Source: Glycomyces dulcitolivorans
Lineage (GTDB): Bacteria; Actinomycetota; Actinomycetes; Mycobacteriales; Micromonosporaceae
DNA: 64,000 nucleotides
Direction: 5' to 3'
NCBI RefSeq assembly: GCF_003265355.1
Contig: NZ_QFRW01000080.1
Coordinates: 1-64,000 of the forward strand
Shown: one piece after another, positions 50,099 to 59,709 of the stretch
How positions within the stretch are numbered: the first letter of the stretch is position 1
Layout of the letters: the number at the start of each line of letters is the position of its first letter
Made by a program: the position numbers and the translations under genes
The notes under the pieces: generated by a model
Told to the model about the DNA's origin: nothing
What the model saw: only the letters and a program-made list of their open reading frames with translations
Database searches by the model: none

Positions 50099-50965
50099 AT
50101 GACCGCACCGGACGAACTCGCCTACTACGCCGAACCCGGCCCGCTCACCGGCGGCGGCCCGGAGCTGACGACCCTCCCCGCCGAGGTCCCGGCTCTCCTG
50201 ACAGCGATCCAAGGACTCCTGACCCACGAACCCGGCCACCCGGACCGCCCCACCGGCCACCTCCGCAGCACCACTGAAATCCTCGCCCACCTCGAACCCA
50301 CCGGCCCGCTCACCCAAGCGCGCCAACCGGACCAGCGCCTCATCGGCTGCTGCCGCCACTTCACGCTGCTCCCGGTCGCGGCCCTTCGCGCTCACGGCAT
50401 CCCCGCCCGCGCCCGCTGCGGCTTCGCCGCCTACTTCCAACCCGGCTGGCACATCGACCACTGGGTGGTCGAATACTGGAACGCCGAATCCGAACGCTGG
50501 CACCTGGCAGACGCCCAACTCGACCCCGCCCTCAGCACCCGCCTCGGCATCGACTTCGACCCGGCCAACGTCCCCAGAACGGAATTCTCCGTCGCCGGAG
50601 ACACCTGGCTCCGCTCCCGCGCAGGCGAACTCGACCCCGCCCACTGCGGCTTCCCCGGCGACGACACCCACGGCCTCTGGTGGATCGCAGGAAACCTCAT
50701 CCGCGACACCGCCGCCCTCACCAAGATGGAGCTCCTCCCGTGGGACATCTGGGGAGGCATGCCCTCCCCCTCCGACCCCATCACCGAAGACCTCGCCACC
50801 CTCCTTGACGAACTCGCGGCAATCACCACAAACCCCGAAACCGCTGCCGAGGCCAGAACCCACTACCTCGAACCAGCCCTCCAAGTCCCCGCCGAGGTCT
50901 ACAACTTCATCCGCGAAGCCCGGGAACCGGTCATCACCGAGGCATCTCGGGCGATCCGACGCTAG
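50099..50965 (+). CDS. transglutaminase-like protein
   Basis: This 288-aa protein has a papain-like transglutaminase core: the nucleophile region IGCCRHFTLLPVAALRAHGIPAR (two adjacent Cys at about 81-82), the His in HIDHWVVEYWN (about 118-128), and the Asp in WHLADAQLD. Family members act as cysteine proteases, amide hydrolases or crosslinkers. There is no signal peptide. The start has CGGAG upstream inside an inverted repeat. The substrate is unknown. Confidence 0.85.
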   Translation: MTAPDELAYYAEPGPLTGGGPELTTLPAEVPALLTAIQGLLTHEPGHPDRPTGHLRSTTEILAHLEPTGPLTQARQPDQRLIGCCRHFTLLPVAALRAHGIPARARCGFAAYFQPGWHIDHWVVEYWNAESERWHLADAQLDPALSTRLGIDFDPANVPRTEFSVAGDTWLRSRAGELDPAHCGFPGDDTHGLWWIAGNLIRDTAALTKMELLPWDIWGGMPSPSDPITEDLATLLDELAAITTNPETAAEARTHYLEPALQVPAEVYNFIREAREPVITEASRAIRR

Positions 50966-50971
50966 CCGCGC

Positions 50972-51202
50972 TCAGGCCGCCCCGGGGTACTCGGGCCACT
51001 TTCCCGGGTTCAGCTGATACGCGACGAGCGCATTGGCATGGCCGTGCCCCAACCCATGCTCGGCCTTGAGCCAGTCCACCAGCGGCTTGTGCCCGCTGAC
51101 ACCGCTGTTCTCGATCTCCTTGAGCCACTCGCCGATCGTGCGCCCGTAGGTCTTCTCGATCGAAGGAAAGTAAGCGGTCGGTCCCTTTGCCTGCTCGGCC
51201 AT
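50972..51202 (-). CDS. DUF4287-type small protein
   Basis: This 76-aa protein has the DUF4287 pattern TAYFPSIEKTYGRTIGEWL followed by HKPLVDWLKAEHGLGHGHAN and a short C-terminal tail. Such domains are found alone or fused to DUF5655 and have no known function. GAGGAG precedes the ATG at 51202; the long open frame upstream is a shadow. Its stop is 6 bp from that of the convergent transglutaminase-like gene. Confidence 0.85.
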   Translation of the reverse strand: MAEQAKGPTAYFPSIEKTYGRTIGEWLKEIENSGVSGHKPLVDWLKAEHGLGHGHANALVAYQLNPGKWPEYPGAA

Positions 51203-51303
51203 GACGCATCTCCTCTTGATGTCTCGCCCCTGGGGCTCCAGTGGCATCCGTATAGACGAGGCGACTCCTGAGAATTCATCGCCTACGACCGGTGTCTCCT
51301 CGC

Positions 51304-51687
51304 CTAGTTGACCCCCGGACGCTGTTTGCGGAATTTGAGGAGCCAGAGGAGGTCTATCGGGAGGTTGAGGAGGACGGCCGTGACTACGCCGGGGGCGTAG
51401 CCGCCGTTGAGGATTGCTGCGGGGATGTGGGGGATTGCGACGTTGATGAGCATGACCGTGGCCAGGAGGGTCACGGGCCAGGTCTTGTTGATGCGGATCG
51501 CGAAGAGGATCAGGGCGAGGCCGATGAGGGTTACGACGGCGGTCGCGATCTGGAAGGCGGCGGCGGAGGGCCAGGGGATGGGGAGGTCGGGCGGGAGGTC
51601 GTTGAAGAAGGCGGGGGCGGTCAGGGCCTCTTCGAGGTTGTGCACCGCGAACGCCCCGAACACCGCCCACGCCCACCGCTTTTGCAT
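51304..51687 (-). CDS. HXXEE-type membrane protein
   Basis: This 127-aa protein has about four transmembrane helices. The VHNLEE motif near residue 16-21 and a later IPHIP are those of HXXEE-domain proteins, a membrane family with possible metal-binding His/Glu residues and no established function. The ATG at 51687 starts directly before the first helix; 22 upstream in-frame codons are not supported. Confidence 0.78.
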   Translation of the reverse strand: MQKRWAWAVFGAFAVHNLEEALTAPAFFNDLPPDLPIPWPSAAAFQIATAVVTLIGLALILFAIRINKTWPVTLLATVMLINVAIPHIPAAILNGGYAPGVVTAVLLNLPIDLLWLLKFRKQRPGVN

Positions 51688-51802
51688 GGGTCCAAGATTA
51701 GCGAGCGGAGCGCAAGGGCCCGGCGAAGTCGGAGGCGCCTGGCCCCTCGACACACCGTGCGGTTGTGACCTGATCGGGGGAAATAGCCGTATCGTCCGGC
51801 GG

Positions 51803-54800
51803 GTGACCAGTTCAATCGACCGGTTGGTCGAGCGTGCGCTCGGGACGGCAGGTGCCGTCAGTGTCGCGGGTATTCACGAGTGGGGGCAATTCCACAACTC
51901 GCGATTGGCCCGGCATGTGCTCGCGCGGCTTGCGTGTCCGGATGATCCGGATGCGTGTTTCCGGTTGGGGGACAAGGGGCTGGAACGCGCTGCACTGAAT
52001 CTGGAGGCCGTCTGCGCGCTCGGGGCGACCGTCGGGCTCAAAGCGCGGTCTGCGGAGGAGCGTGCGACGGCGCTTCGGCTGTTCGATCTGGCCGAGCGGC
52101 GGCTCGGGGGACGGATGCCTGCCGAGTACCAGGAGCTGCATGTCCTGACGACGTATCTCAGCGGGCGGCGCGGGCGGGTCAAGTCGCTCTTGCGGACCTA
52201 CTCGGGACTATCGGGCCACTTCGCCGGGGCGTTGCATTGCCAGGACGCCCATCCGAGCAGTGGTGGGAACACTGAGGCGTTCTTGCAGCGGCTCAAGGTG
52301 TTCGCCCGTTGGCCCGAGCTCATCCTTGACGGCGGGGAGCTCTCTATCGACCGCCTCCGGACCACCGCGGTTGCCGCCATTGAGGATGGTCCGCTCGTTT
52401 CTGTGGTCATGACCTGCTTCGAACCCGACGAGAAGCTGCTGTCCGCGGTCAGGTCGGTCGTCGCGCAGTCATGGCAGCAATGGGAGCTGCTGCTCGTCGA
52501 CGACGGCTCCGGCCCGGAGTACCAGGACGTGCTGCTGGAGGCCGCCGGGCTCGACCCGCGGGTCAGGCTCATGATCCAGCCCGAGAACGCCGGGACCTAC
52601 CAGGCCCGCAACCGCGCCATGGCGCTCGCCGAAGGCCAGTTCATCACCGGCCTCGATTCCGACGACTGGGCCCACCCGCGCCGCCTCGAACTCCAGGTGC
52701 AGCCGCTGATCGACCGCTCCGAACTGGTCATGGTGGAATCGCTCAGCATCGCCGTCCACAGTGACCTGTCGCTCGTCATCGACCCCCAGACCGCGGTCGT
52801 CGCCGCGAGGTCGACGCCGATCATGGTCCGCGCCCGCGCCGTGCTCCAGCGCGTCGGGTTCTACGACGAGGTCCGGCGCACCGCCGACTCCGAATACCGC
52901 TTCCGCATCAGGACTGCGTTCGGCAAGCGGCGGACCATGCGCCTGCGGGAACGCCCCCTGACGCTCGTCCGCCACGCCGACGACACCCTGTCGGCCGGCG
53001 AGGTCTCGCGGCACTGGATGTCCGCCAGCCGGTTCGCCTACCACTCCGGGTTCACCAGGTGGCACCGGAAAATCGCCAAGGACGAGGCCTCGCCCCACCT
53101 GGCGTCGATGGCCCGGCCCCGCCCCTTCCCCATCGCCGCCGACATCACCCGGAGCAAGGGCCAGAGCCTCGCGATCACCTACGACCGCATCTACGCCGCC
53201 GACTGGAGCGTCCTCGACAAGCGCCGCCGCCGCATGCTCGACGACGCCGCCCGCCGGGCCGCCCGCGGCGGTGCGGTCGGCCTCTTCCACTGCCCCGACT
53301 GGGAACGCGTCGACGGCGACCGGGCCCTGGTCCACGAGTCGGTCCTGGAGGCGGCCGCCGAGCACGGTCTCGACTTCGTCGACCTCGACGAGCGGCACAC
53401 CTCGCCCGTGGCCGTGCCGACTGCCGCCTACGCCGAACTCCTCCGCTTCGAGCACCCCGGACTCGACGCCGGCCGTGTGCACGTCCAGTCCGCCGAGCCC
53501 GCGCCTGACGTCCCGCCGCTCCCCGCGGTCGAGCTTGGACCGGGACCGAACCGCAAGCGGCGCTTGCTTAAAGCGTTCAGGTCGGTGCCCCGCGGGCTTC
53601 GCAGGTCCGTCCGGCGGCCGCTGCGCGTTGCGGCTGCGGTCGTCGTTCTGGTTGCGATTGCCTTGGCCGCCACCGGCATCGTGCCGCCCTTGGCCGCGGC
53701 TGCGGGCGTTCTGTGCCTGCTCGCGGCGGCCGTCCACTGCAGGCTCCGGTATGCGCTCGACCGCGAGCGCGTGAACGCCGTGACTCCGAAGCCTGCCAAG
53801 CCCGTCCGCACCGGCCGCTTCCCGGAATCGAAGCGCCTCATGCTGGAGCAGTGGGAGACCCGGCTCCGCAACGGCTGGTCCGTCTCGGCCGGAGCCGTCC
53901 TGACCGAGATCGCCGAGTCCGACTCGGGCCACCACGAAAGCCGGGTGCGGGCCCTCGCGGCCCTGTGCGCCCACCGGGCCGACCGCGCCCGGCGGACGCC
54001 GAGGAAGCTCGACCTCGACATCGTCATCGTGTCCACATTGAACCTCCGTGGCGGCACGTCCTCCGCCAATGCGGCCGAGATCCTCGCCTACCGGTCCGCC
54101 GGGCTCACCGTCGGGCTCGTGCACCATCCCGTGAAGGACCGCGCCATGGGCCGGCCCGTCGACCCGCGGTTGCAGGACTTGATCGACGGCGAGCGCGTCG
54201 TCCGGATCGAGCCCGGGGACGCCGTCCGCTGCGACCTCGCGATCGTGCGGTTCCCGGTGGCGCTGGCCGAGCTCATGGAGGATCTGCCGCGGATCGAGGC
54301 GGCGCGGACCGTGCTGCTGGTGAACCAGACCCCGTTCGAGGAGTACGGCCTCGCGGGCGGGTACGGGACCGCTTGGAGCGTCCGCGACGTGCACCGCAAC
54401 GTCACCGACTGGCTCGGCCCCCACACCTGGTACCCGATCGGTCCGACCGTGCGGGATGTCCTTCATGGACATCATGCCGAAGAGATCAAGGGCATCGACC
54501 TCGCCGACGAGCTCTGGTACGAGACCATCGACGCCGCGGACTGGACGCCCGCCGAGCCGCGGGTCCGCGCCGAGGGCGAGCCGTTCCGGATCGGGCGCCA
54601 CAGCCGCGACCACGTCACGAAGTTCCCCAATATGGCCGGGCGGTTCCGCGCCGCCTACCCGGACGCCGAGGACGTCGAGGTGCACCTGCTCGGCGGACTC
54701 GGGGCAGTCCAGCGCCTCCTCGGGGCGGTTCCGCCGCGGTGGACCGCGCACGAGTTCGGGTCGATGTCCGCAGTGGACTTCCTTGCGAGCGTCGACGCCT

Positions 54801-55117
54801 ACTCCTACTTCATCGACGAGAACCTGGTGGAGGCCTTCGGAAGGGCGCCGCTCGAAGCCATGGCCGCGGGCGTGCCGTGCATCCTGCCACCGGGCTTCGC
54901 CGAGCTGTTCGGCGACGGCGCCCTGTACTGCGAACCTGACGGCGTCGCGGCCCTGGTGCGGCGTCTCGCCGACGACCCCGCCTTCCGCGCCGAGCGCGCC
55001 GCCGCCGGTCTGCGCACCGTCCAGGAGCGGTTCTCCTCGGAGGCGCTGCTGCGCAGGGTCAGCGGACTCGGCGCTGTCATCCCCAGTGGACAATTGAGCC
55101 TTGGAGGCGTCCGATGA
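51803..55117 (+). CDS. GT2-membrane-GT4 fusion glycosyltransferase
   Basis: This 1104-aa protein has an N-terminal helical region (1-190). A GT2 domain follows (about 195-400) with VSVVMTCFEPDE, LLLVDDGS and the DxD-like LDSDDWAH. A second region extends to about 600, a two-helix membrane segment lies at about 605-650, and a GT4-like domain spans about 735-1095 (IVIVSTLNLRGGTSSANAAE, then VEAFGRAPLEAMAAGVP as the donor-site motif). It probably builds a cell-surface glycopolymer. The GTG at 51803 lies 7 nt after TATCGT, so a leaderless message is possible; no binding site is seen. It overlaps the next gene by ATGA. Confidence 0.82.
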   Translation: MTSSIDRLVERALGTAGAVSVAGIHEWGQFHNSRLARHVLARLACPDDPDACFRLGDKGLERAALNLEAVCALGATVGLKARSAEERATALRLFDLAERRLGGRMPAEYQELHVLTTYLSGRRGRVKSLLRTYSGLSGHFAGALHCQDAHPSSGGNTEAFLQRLKVFARWPELILDGGELSIDRLRTTAVAAIEDGPLVSVVMTCFEPDEKLLSAVRSVVAQSWQQWELLLVDDGSGPEYQDVLLEAAGLDPRVRLMIQPENAGTYQARNRAMALAEGQFITGLDSDDWAHPRRLELQVQPLIDRSELVMVESLSIAVHSDLSLVIDPQTAVVAARSTPIMVRARAVLQRVGFYDEVRRTADSEYRFRIRTAFGKRRTMRLRERPLTLVRHADDTLSAGEVSRHWMSASRFAYHSGFTRWHRKIAKDEASPHLASMARPRPFPIAADITRSKGQSLAITYDRIYAADWSVLDKRRRRMLDDAARRAARGGAVGLFHCPDWERVDGDRALVHESVLEAAAEHGLDFVDLDERHTSPVAVPTAAYAELLRFEHPGLDAGRVHVQSAEPAPDVPPLPAVELGPGPNRKRRLLKAFRSVPRGLRRSVRRPLRVAAAVVVLVAIALAATGIVPPLAAAAGVLCLLAAAVHCRLRYALDRERVNAVTPKPAKPVRTGRFPESKRLMLEQWETRLRNGWSVSAGAVLTEIAESDSGHHESRVRALAALCAHRADRARRTPRKLDLDIVIVSTLNLRGGTSSANAAEILAYRSAGLTVGLVHHPVKDRAMGRPVDPRLQDLIDGERVVRIEPGDAVRCDLAIVRFPVALAELMEDLPRIEAARTVLLVNQTPFEEYGLAGGYGTAWSVRDVHRNVTDWLGPHTWYPIGPTVRDVLHGHHAEEIKGIDLADELWYETIDAADWTPAEPRVRAEGEPFRIGRHSRDHVTKFPNMAGRFRAAYPDAEDVEVHLLGGLGAVQRLLGAVPPRWTAHEFGSMSAVDFLASVDAYSYFIDENLVEAFGRAPLEAMAAGVPCILPPGFAELFGDGALYCEPDGVAALVRRLADDPAFRAERAAAGLRTVQERFSSEALLRRVSGLGAVIPSGQLSLGGVR

Positions 55118-56607
55118 TCGCCCAGATCGCGACGGCCGCCGCCGCCCTGGCCTTCCTCGTCCTCGCCGGGCTCGCCTGCCGCGCCGCGGTCCGGATCAGG
55201 CACCTGCGCAAGGACACTGAAGCCCGGCAGGCCACGGCCCTGCTGCTCCACCGGCTCGCCCGCCGCCCCACAAACGGCACTGCCGACGCACAGCGGTTGC
55301 GCCGCATCGAGGAAGCCCTCGCCGGAGGCTTCCCCGACTCTGCGGTCGAAGCGGCCCGGACAGTCGCCTCCACCGGCTCCATCCCCGTTGCCGAGCGGCT
55401 CTCACTGCTGCGCAAGGTCGCCCGCTGGCAGGACGCAGACGAGCAGGCCCCCGCGCGGATCGGCCGCGTGCAGTTCGACATCGTCGTCGTCTCCCACTTC
55501 GGCCTCCCCGGCGGCACCACCTCCGCGAACGAGGCCGAGATCAAGATCTGGCACGAGCAGGGCCTCACGGTCGGCCTGCTCCACCACCCCGTCTACGACT
55601 GGGGCCCGAACGCGCCGGTCCACCCGCGCATCCGGGCGCTCGTCGACGCGGGCGCAGCGCGCCTCATCGGCGATGAAGCCGAGGTCGAGTGCGGGCTCGC
55701 GCTCGTGCGCCTGCCGATCGTCATGATGCGGCCGCTCGAACGGCGCCCCGCGATCCGGGCCGGGCGCACTGCGGTCCTGGTCAACCAGACGCCGTTCAAG
55801 TACTACGGCGAGACCGGGCCGCGCGAGGCCGCCTGGGACGTCGCCACCGTCGCCCGCAACGTCGAGGAGTGGCTCGGCCGCCCCGTCTGGTACGCGGGCG
55901 GGCCGTGCGTCCTCGCGGCGCTGCGCGAGCACCACGCCGAGGAGACCGTCGGCCTTGACCTCGCCGATGAGCCGTGGAACGAGGTCATCGCGGTCGACGA
56001 CTGGCGCCTTCCCGGCCGCCGCGAGCCCGACTGCCGCGTCCGCATCGGCCGCCACTCCCGCGACCACGAGTTGAAATGGCCCCGGGACCCCGAGGTCCTG
56101 CTCGCCTGCCACCCCGACCGGGACCCGTTCGAGATCCACGTCCTCGGCGGCGCCGACATACCGGCTCGGACCCTCGACGGGCTGCCCGCCAACTGGACCG
56201 TCCACGAGTTCAACGCCGTCGGCGTCCGGGAGTTCCTCGCGGGGATCGACGTCTTCGCGTACTTCATCGCCGACGACGGCCTTGAGGCGTTCGGGCGCGC
56301 GCCGCTCGAAGCGATGGCCGCCGGGGTGCCCGTGATCATGGACCCGCGGTTCGCCCCCACGTTCGGGCCCGCGGCCCTCTACTGCGAACCGGGCGAGGTC
56401 GCCGCCGTCGCCGAGCGCCTCGCCGCCGACCCCGCCGCGTACGCCGCCCAGCGGTCGGCCGCCTGGGACCACCTCGAACGGCACTTCTCCGCGCGGGCGC
56501 TCATGGAACGCGTGTCACGCTGCGCCCCTTCGGCACAGCCGCGGCAGCGGACCGCGCCGTCAAGCGATCGTCATCGTGTTCCAGCCGGAGTCGATGACCG
56601 GGGATGA
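55114..56607 (+). CDS. membrane-anchored GT4-type glycosyltransferase, paralogue of the fusion's C-terminal half
   Basis: This 497-aa protein starts with one membrane helix (residues 3-25). It then carries a GT4-like domain clearly similar to residues 735-1095 of the preceding protein (FDIVVVSHFGLPGGTTSANEAE, then LVNQTPFKYYG, then RIGRHSRDHELKWP and LEAFGRAPLEAMAAGVPVI). The ATG overlaps the previous stop. A tandem duplication of the GT4 module is likely. Its last 48 bases overlap the end of the convergent FG-GAP gene. Confidence 0.83.
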   Translation: MIAQIATAAAALAFLVLAGLACRAAVRIRHLRKDTEARQATALLLHRLARRPTNGTADAQRLRRIEEALAGGFPDSAVEAARTVASTGSIPVAERLSLLRKVARWQDADEQAPARIGRVQFDIVVVSHFGLPGGTTSANEAEIKIWHEQGLTVGLLHHPVYDWGPNAPVHPRIRALVDAGAARLIGDEAEVECGLALVRLPIVMMRPLERRPAIRAGRTAVLVNQTPFKYYGETGPREAAWDVATVARNVEEWLGRPVWYAGGPCVLAALREHHAEETVGLDLADEPWNEVIAVDDWRLPGRREPDCRVRIGRHSRDHELKWPRDPEVLLACHPDRDPFEIHVLGGADIPARTLDGLPANWTVHEFNAVGVREFLAGIDVFAYFIADDGLEAFGRAPLEAMAAGVPVIMDPRFAPTFGPAALYCEPGEVAAVAERLAADPAAYAAQRSAAWDHLERHFSARALMERVSRCAPSAQPRQRTAPSSDRHRVPAGVDDRG

Positions 56608-57438
56608 CCCGTAGCCGCCGAGCCCGTCGCCCTTGAACAGGTAGAGCAGGTTCGCGGCGGGCTCGCGGCCGAGCCAGTCCGCGTGGCCGTCGCCGTCGAA
56701 GTCACCGACCGCGGCCGCCGACTCCATGACGTCCCAGCCGCAGTCGAACAGCACCCGCGGTGCGAACCCCGAGGTCGCGGGCCCAGCATAGAAGTACATG
56801 CACTCGTCGGCGGTGCTCACGCCGACGACATCGGCCAGGCCGTCCTCGTTCATGTCCCCGACCGCGGTCAGCTCCCGCACCTGGTCGAAGCCCGACCCGA
56901 TGGCCGACTGGACACCGTGCGAACCCGTCCCGGTGCCCGGGTACAGCCAGAGGGTCCCCGTCCCGGCCTCGGAGGCGATGAAGTCGGTCTTGCCGTCGCC
57001 GGTGTAGTCGTGCCCGGAGACGATGGCGCTCATGGCGTTCCAGCCGCGGCCGATCCGCACGGCGGCGTCGAAGCCGCTCCCGTTGCCCGGGTAGAAGTAC
57101 AGGGCGCCCGTGGACGCCACCCGGCCGAGGAGGTCGGCGTGGCCGTCCCCGTCGAGGTCACCGGCGGTCTCGATGAGGTTCATGCCGTTCCAGTTCTGGC
57201 CGACCTGGGAGCGGGGGAGGAAGCCGCCCGCGCCGTCGCCGGGCCACAGCTCCAGGGCCCCGGTCTGGTCCCGGCGCGCGATCACGTCGTCGAAGCCGTC
57301 CCCGTCGTAGTCGTAGTTCCCGGCGGTCGTCTGCTCGGCCGTCTGCGCCTGGGCCGCAACCGGGACGGTGAGGAACGCGATTGCCGCGGCCAGCGCGGCG
57401 GCGAGGCGCAACGCCCGGGCGAAGCAGCTGTCAGCCAT
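56560..57438 (-). CDS. secreted FG-GAP/VCBS repeat protein
   Basis: This 292-aa protein has a signal peptide (about residues 1-32, ending ...PVAAQAQ). It then has five or six repeats of about 50 aa, each with a calcium-binding DxDGDGxxD-type loop (YDYDGDGFDD, GDLDGDGHAD, HDYTGDGKTD, GDMNEDGLAD, GDFDGDGHAD). These form a beta-propeller-like structure used in carbohydrate or surface binding. GGAGG precedes the ATG at 57438. Its 3' end overlaps the convergent glycosyltransferase gene by 48 bases, which is unusual. Confidence 0.87.
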   Translation of the reverse strand: MADSCFARALRLAAALAAAIAFLTVPVAAQAQTAEQTTAGNYDYDGDGFDDVIARRDQTGALELWPGDGAGGFLPRSQVGQNWNGMNLIETAGDLDGDGHADLLGRVASTGALYFYPGNGSGFDAAVRIGRGWNAMSAIVSGHDYTGDGKTDFIASEAGTGTLWLYPGTGTGSHGVQSAIGSGFDQVRELTAVGDMNEDGLADVVGVSTADECMYFYAGPATSGFAPRVLFDCGWDVMESAAAVGDFDGDGHADWLGREPAANLLYLFKGDGLGGYGSSPVIDSGWNTMTIA

Positions 57439-57615
57439 GATTCCTCCGCGGCAGTGGCCGAGTACACGGAACGTGATCGTCCACATTCAATGATAGTCGC
57501 GGGCGCGTTCCAGCGGATTCCCGCTAAAGGGGGGAAAATCCGCGAAATCGGGTTACGCTCCGGTGCGTGCTCGTGCGAGCCCGCGCCTCAAGCCGCCGAA
57601 CGGGAAAGGAGCGCC

Positions 57616-58254
57616 ATGGCATTCGCCTTCCTGCGCCGGCACCGACTCGCCCTCCTCGCCGCCGTCGCGCCGCTCGCGGCCCTGCTCGTCGTCACCGCGC
57701 CCGCGCTCGTCCAGGGCGCCGAGGAACAGACCGACGACAACCCGAACTTCCGCCGCGTCGCCCTCACCAGCCCCGGCGCGACCCTCGACATCCTCGGCCA
57801 GCCCGAACCGCTCGGCACCGGCGCCTTCGCCGGCGAGGTCGACCTCGCCCGCCAGCCCGGAGAGGAGGCCATGACCACCGCGAACCTCGTGCTCGCGATG
57901 TCCGGCGAACCGAGCACCTCCTTCGGCGACGTCGCCGTCACCATCCGCCACGACAGCCTCGCCGACTACCGGTACAACCCCGACACGCCCTCGATCGTCT
58001 TCAGCACCGGCCTCGAATTCGAGGCCGAGCGGGCCCCGACCATCGGCGTCCGCGGCCAGCACGTCTTCCTCTACACCGGCGCGCTCCGGCTGCTGCCGAC
58101 CGAGACCGTCGAACCGACCGTGTTCCCGCCCGAAGGCCAGACCTTCCGGCTCCCGAGCCCCGTCCTGCTCTGGGAAGGCGCGCAAGGCGTCACGAGTTCC
58201 GAGCCCATCGGCATGCTGACCGCCTTCGAAGTCACCGTCACCCATCCCGCCTAG
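57616..58254 (+). CDS. secreted hypothetical protein
   Basis: This 212-aa protein has an N-terminal signal peptide (RRHRLALLAAVAPLAALLVV, cleavage near ALVQGAEE) and a beta-rich mature part without Cys. No family is recognised. AAAGGAG precedes the ATG. It lies 19 bp before a second secreted-protein gene in the same direction and likely forms an operon with it. Confidence 0.78.
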   Translation: MAFAFLRRHRLALLAAVAPLAALLVVTAPALVQGAEEQTDDNPNFRRVALTSPGATLDILGQPEPLGTGAFAGEVDLARQPGEEAMTTANLVLAMSGEPSTSFGDVAVTIRHDSLADYRYNPDTPSIVFSTGLEFEAERAPTIGVRGQHVFLYTGALRLLPTETVEPTVFPPEGQTFRLPSPVLLWEGAQGVTSSEPIGMLTAFEVTVTHPA

Positions 58255-58273
58255 CTCCGAAGGGACCGCAGCC

Positions 58274-59659
58274 ATGAGCACGACGCCGCGCCGACGCCTG
58301 GCGGTGGTCGCCTCCGGCGTCCTGACCGCGCTCATCGCCGGCATCCCCTCCTTCGCCGAAGAGGCACCCGCCGGCCCCGTGCTCGAATTCGCCGCCGCCA
58401 CGTGCAGCGCCGCAGGCGAACTGGAGGTCGAGTTCACGCTGACCGGACCGGTCGATGCGGCCTCCACCGTGACCGCCGTCGGCGTCCAGGTCGCCTCCCA
58501 ACCGGAACCGCTCCCCGCAGCCGCGCTGGCGGGCACCCTCCGGCCCGGCGCCGAACTGCCCGATGCGGGCGCGCTGTCGGGCGCGGCGATCGTGCCGCCG
58601 CGCGGCGGGCCCGTCGTGTTCACGGCCGAACTCGCCTCTCCCGCAGGCGAATCGACCGAGCTGCGGACCGAGACCGTCCTGGAGCCCTGCGAGCCGGTCG
58701 TCCCGAACGAGGAGCTCGAAGTCCCCGGCCGGGTCTGGGGGCCCTACGGCGGCAAGCGGACCATCCCGACGCACGTCTCGCCGACCGGCGGCCAGACGAC
58801 GCACCCGAGCGTCGTGCGCATCCCCGGCGGCTGGAACGGCTTCGAGTACTGGATGGCGCACACGCCTTATCCCGGAAGCAACTCCGGCTACGAGGACCCG
58901 AACATCGTGGCCTCCCACGACGGCGTCACCTGGGTCGTCCCGCCCGGCCTGACCAACCCCATCGACGACCAGCCGGGCCTGCCCGGGCCGTACAACTCCG
59001 ACACCGACCTGACGATGGGCCCGGGGAACACGATGTACGTGTTCTGGCGGGTCGTGATCCCCGACGCGACGCAGGAGCGCATCAAATACGCGAGCTCGAC
59101 CGACGGCGTCCACTGGTCGGCCCCGGGCGAGGCCTTCCGGAACTCGATGAGCGTGCGCCGGCCGCTGTCCCCGGCGTTCCTGTACGAGGACGGCCGATGG
59201 ACCATGTGGACGGTCAACATCACCCGCTCCCCCAACCGGATCGAGTACGCCGTCGGCGGCGCCACCCCGACGCGCGCCCTCTGGGGCCCGCCGGTCGCCG
59301 TCGAGGTCGGCACCATGCAGAAGGACAAGGAGCCCTGGCACCTGTCGATGACCAAGGACGGCGACGAGTACATCGGCCTCCTCAACGACACCGTCATCGG
59401 CTCCACCGGCCGCGACGGCGACCTCCTCTTCCTCGCCGGGGAGACGCCGACCGCGTTCCTCAACTCCGCCAAGTCGACCGTGCCGCGCACCAAGCCCTTC
59501 CAGCACGACCACCTGTACCGCGCCACCATGCTCGTCGGCACCGAGTACGGCAAGCCCGGCTACCGCATGTGGTACTCGGCCCGCATGGCCCTCAACCCGG
59601 ACGTGTGGAACGTCCAGGACACCTTCCTCCACGGAGCCGACGTCCACGGCGCGCCCTGA
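58274..59659 (+). CDS. secreted beta-propeller protein, glycosidase GH43/GH32-like fold
   Basis: This 461-aa protein has a signal peptide (about 1-29, LAVVASGVLTALIAGIPSFA). A small beta domain spans about 30-145. A C-terminal half has the repeated HPSVVRIPGGWNGFEYWMAH, YEDPNIVASHDGVTW and KYASSTDGVHWSAPG segments typical of five-bladed glycoside hydrolase or sugar-binding propellers. Whether it is catalytic is unclear; a GH43 catalytic triad cannot be assigned. AAGGGA precedes the ATG. A strong hairpin follows. Confidence 0.77.
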   Translation: MSTTPRRRLAVVASGVLTALIAGIPSFAEEAPAGPVLEFAAATCSAAGELEVEFTLTGPVDAASTVTAVGVQVASQPEPLPAAALAGTLRPGAELPDAGALSGAAIVPPRGGPVVFTAELASPAGESTELRTETVLEPCEPVVPNEELEVPGRVWGPYGGKRTIPTHVSPTGGQTTHPSVVRIPGGWNGFEYWMAHTPYPGSNSGYEDPNIVASHDGVTWVVPPGLTNPIDDQPGLPGPYNSDTDLTMGPGNTMYVFWRVVIPDATQERIKYASSTDGVHWSAPGEAFRNSMSVRRPLSPAFLYEDGRWTMWTVNITRSPNRIEYAVGGATPTRALWGPPVAVEVGTMQKDKEPWHLSMTKDGDEYIGLLNDTVIGSTGRDGDLLFLAGETPTAFLNSAKSTVPRTKPFQHDHLYRATMLVGTEYGKPGYRMWYSARMALNPDVWNVQDTFLHGADVHGAP

Positions 59660-59665
59660 CCGAAG

Positions 59666-59703
59666 CCGAAGGGGCCGAGCGCATTCGTGTTCGGCCCCTT
59701 CGG
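59666..59703. terminator. GAAGGGGCCGA-type terminator hairpin
   Basis: CCGAAGGGGCCGA (59666-59678) pairs perfectly with TCGGCCCCTTCGG (59691-59703) across a 12-nt loop. It sits between the convergent secreted-protein and ESX-cluster genes and closely resembles the hairpin at 61870-61905. Confidence 0.8.
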
Positions 59704-59709
59704 CCTGCG

